The position numbers were made by a program, and so were the translations under genes. Shown here piece by piece: positions 63,946 to 64,000 of a stretch of 64,000 nt of DNA. The DNA comes from Gottfriedia acidiceleris (GTDB taxonomy: Bacteria > Bacillota > Bacilli > Bacillales > Bacillaceae_G), in contig NZ_CP096034.1 of NCBI RefSeq assembly GCF_023115465.1, forward strand, positions 1,674,001 through 1,738,000, in the 5' to 3' direction. The notes beneath the pieces were generated by a model. It was given only the letters and a program-made list of their open reading frames with translations. It did no database searches and was not told the origin of the DNA. Within the stretch, counting starts at the first letter, position 1, and each line of letters begins with the position of its first letter.

Positions 63946-64000
63946 TTTTTACCAGATTTTCCATGCTTTACATATTGACGAAAATACTGAGTAAAATACA

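Overview
The window is chromosomal DNA from a low-GC Gram-positive spore-former of the family Bacillaceae. This rests on strong AGGAGG-type ribosome binding sites, many U-tailed hairpin terminators, frequent TTG/GTG starts, and proteins closest in my memory to Bacillus families (BrxB, ArtPQR, YkhA, YqjA, YqjC-D-E, DinB/YqjH, RNase Z, ProI, YqjP, YqjQ, YdbS-YdbT, Mta, CbpA, Prli42). The genus cannot be fixed from sequence alone. No rRNA, tRNA, CRISPR array or prophage was seen.

Backbone: several genes follow the order implied by the B. subtilis yqi-yqj names. They are brxB (yqiW), artPQR (yqiXYZ), yqjA, methylmalonyl-CoA epimerase and acyl-CoA carboxylase (yqjC, yqjD), an M20 tripeptidase (yqjE), DNA polymerase IV (yqjH), rnz (yqjK), proI (yqjO), yqjP and yqjQ. 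Lineage-specific blocks sit between them.

Layout: 1-5.6 kb holds brxB, a Nudix hydrolase and an arginine-type ABC importer with a class III aminotransferase inside the operon, preceded by candidate ArgR boxes and a cre site. 5.8-10.1 kb holds a DUF485/acetate symporter pair, thioesterase, YqjA, an L,D-transpeptidase and a 30-residue Prli42 gene. 10.3-17.3 kb holds a thermolysin-like protease, the propionate/methylmalonyl genes, a peptidase, DedA and a frameshifted hydrolase. 17.5-28.4 kb holds a glycosyltransferase, small membrane proteins, truncated haemoglobin, DinB, a cell-wall amidase, a GGT-like enzyme with split chromate-transporter genes, a SET protein and an Mta-type regulator. 28.4-37.2 kb holds an intergenic repeat cluster, redox enzymes, an exporter, an AraC regulator, metallo-hydrolases and a Bmp lipoprotein. 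37.4-44.9 kb returns to the backbone (rnz to yqjQ), with a LiaI-LiaH-like pair and the c-di-AMP-binding CbpA. 45-51.5 kb holds a divergent AraC/aldo-keto reductase pair and a yodT/CoA-transferase/yodQ-type operon. 51.5-57 kb holds a candidate Fur-controlled small RNA, a polysaccharide deacetylase, YdbST and an FAD enzyme followed by a half-size MFS protein. 57.3-64 kb holds a drug efflux pump, nested mobile-element remains, an Rrf2 regulator with a nitroreductase, YdeI, PdxK and a lysine riboswitch whose gene lies outside the window.

The most unusual signals are non-coding or small: (1) a 680-bp transposase-less cassette with 12-bp perfect terminal inverted repeats and 9-bp target duplications, carrying a decayed SMI1/KNR4 gene and inserted into the end of a truncated IS3-family element; (2) a Fur box followed by a C-rich short transcript candidate resembling FsrA; (3) two identical 23-bp dyads over the nitroreductase promoter; (4) three copies of ATTGCATAA between an AraC regulator and an aldo-keto reductase.
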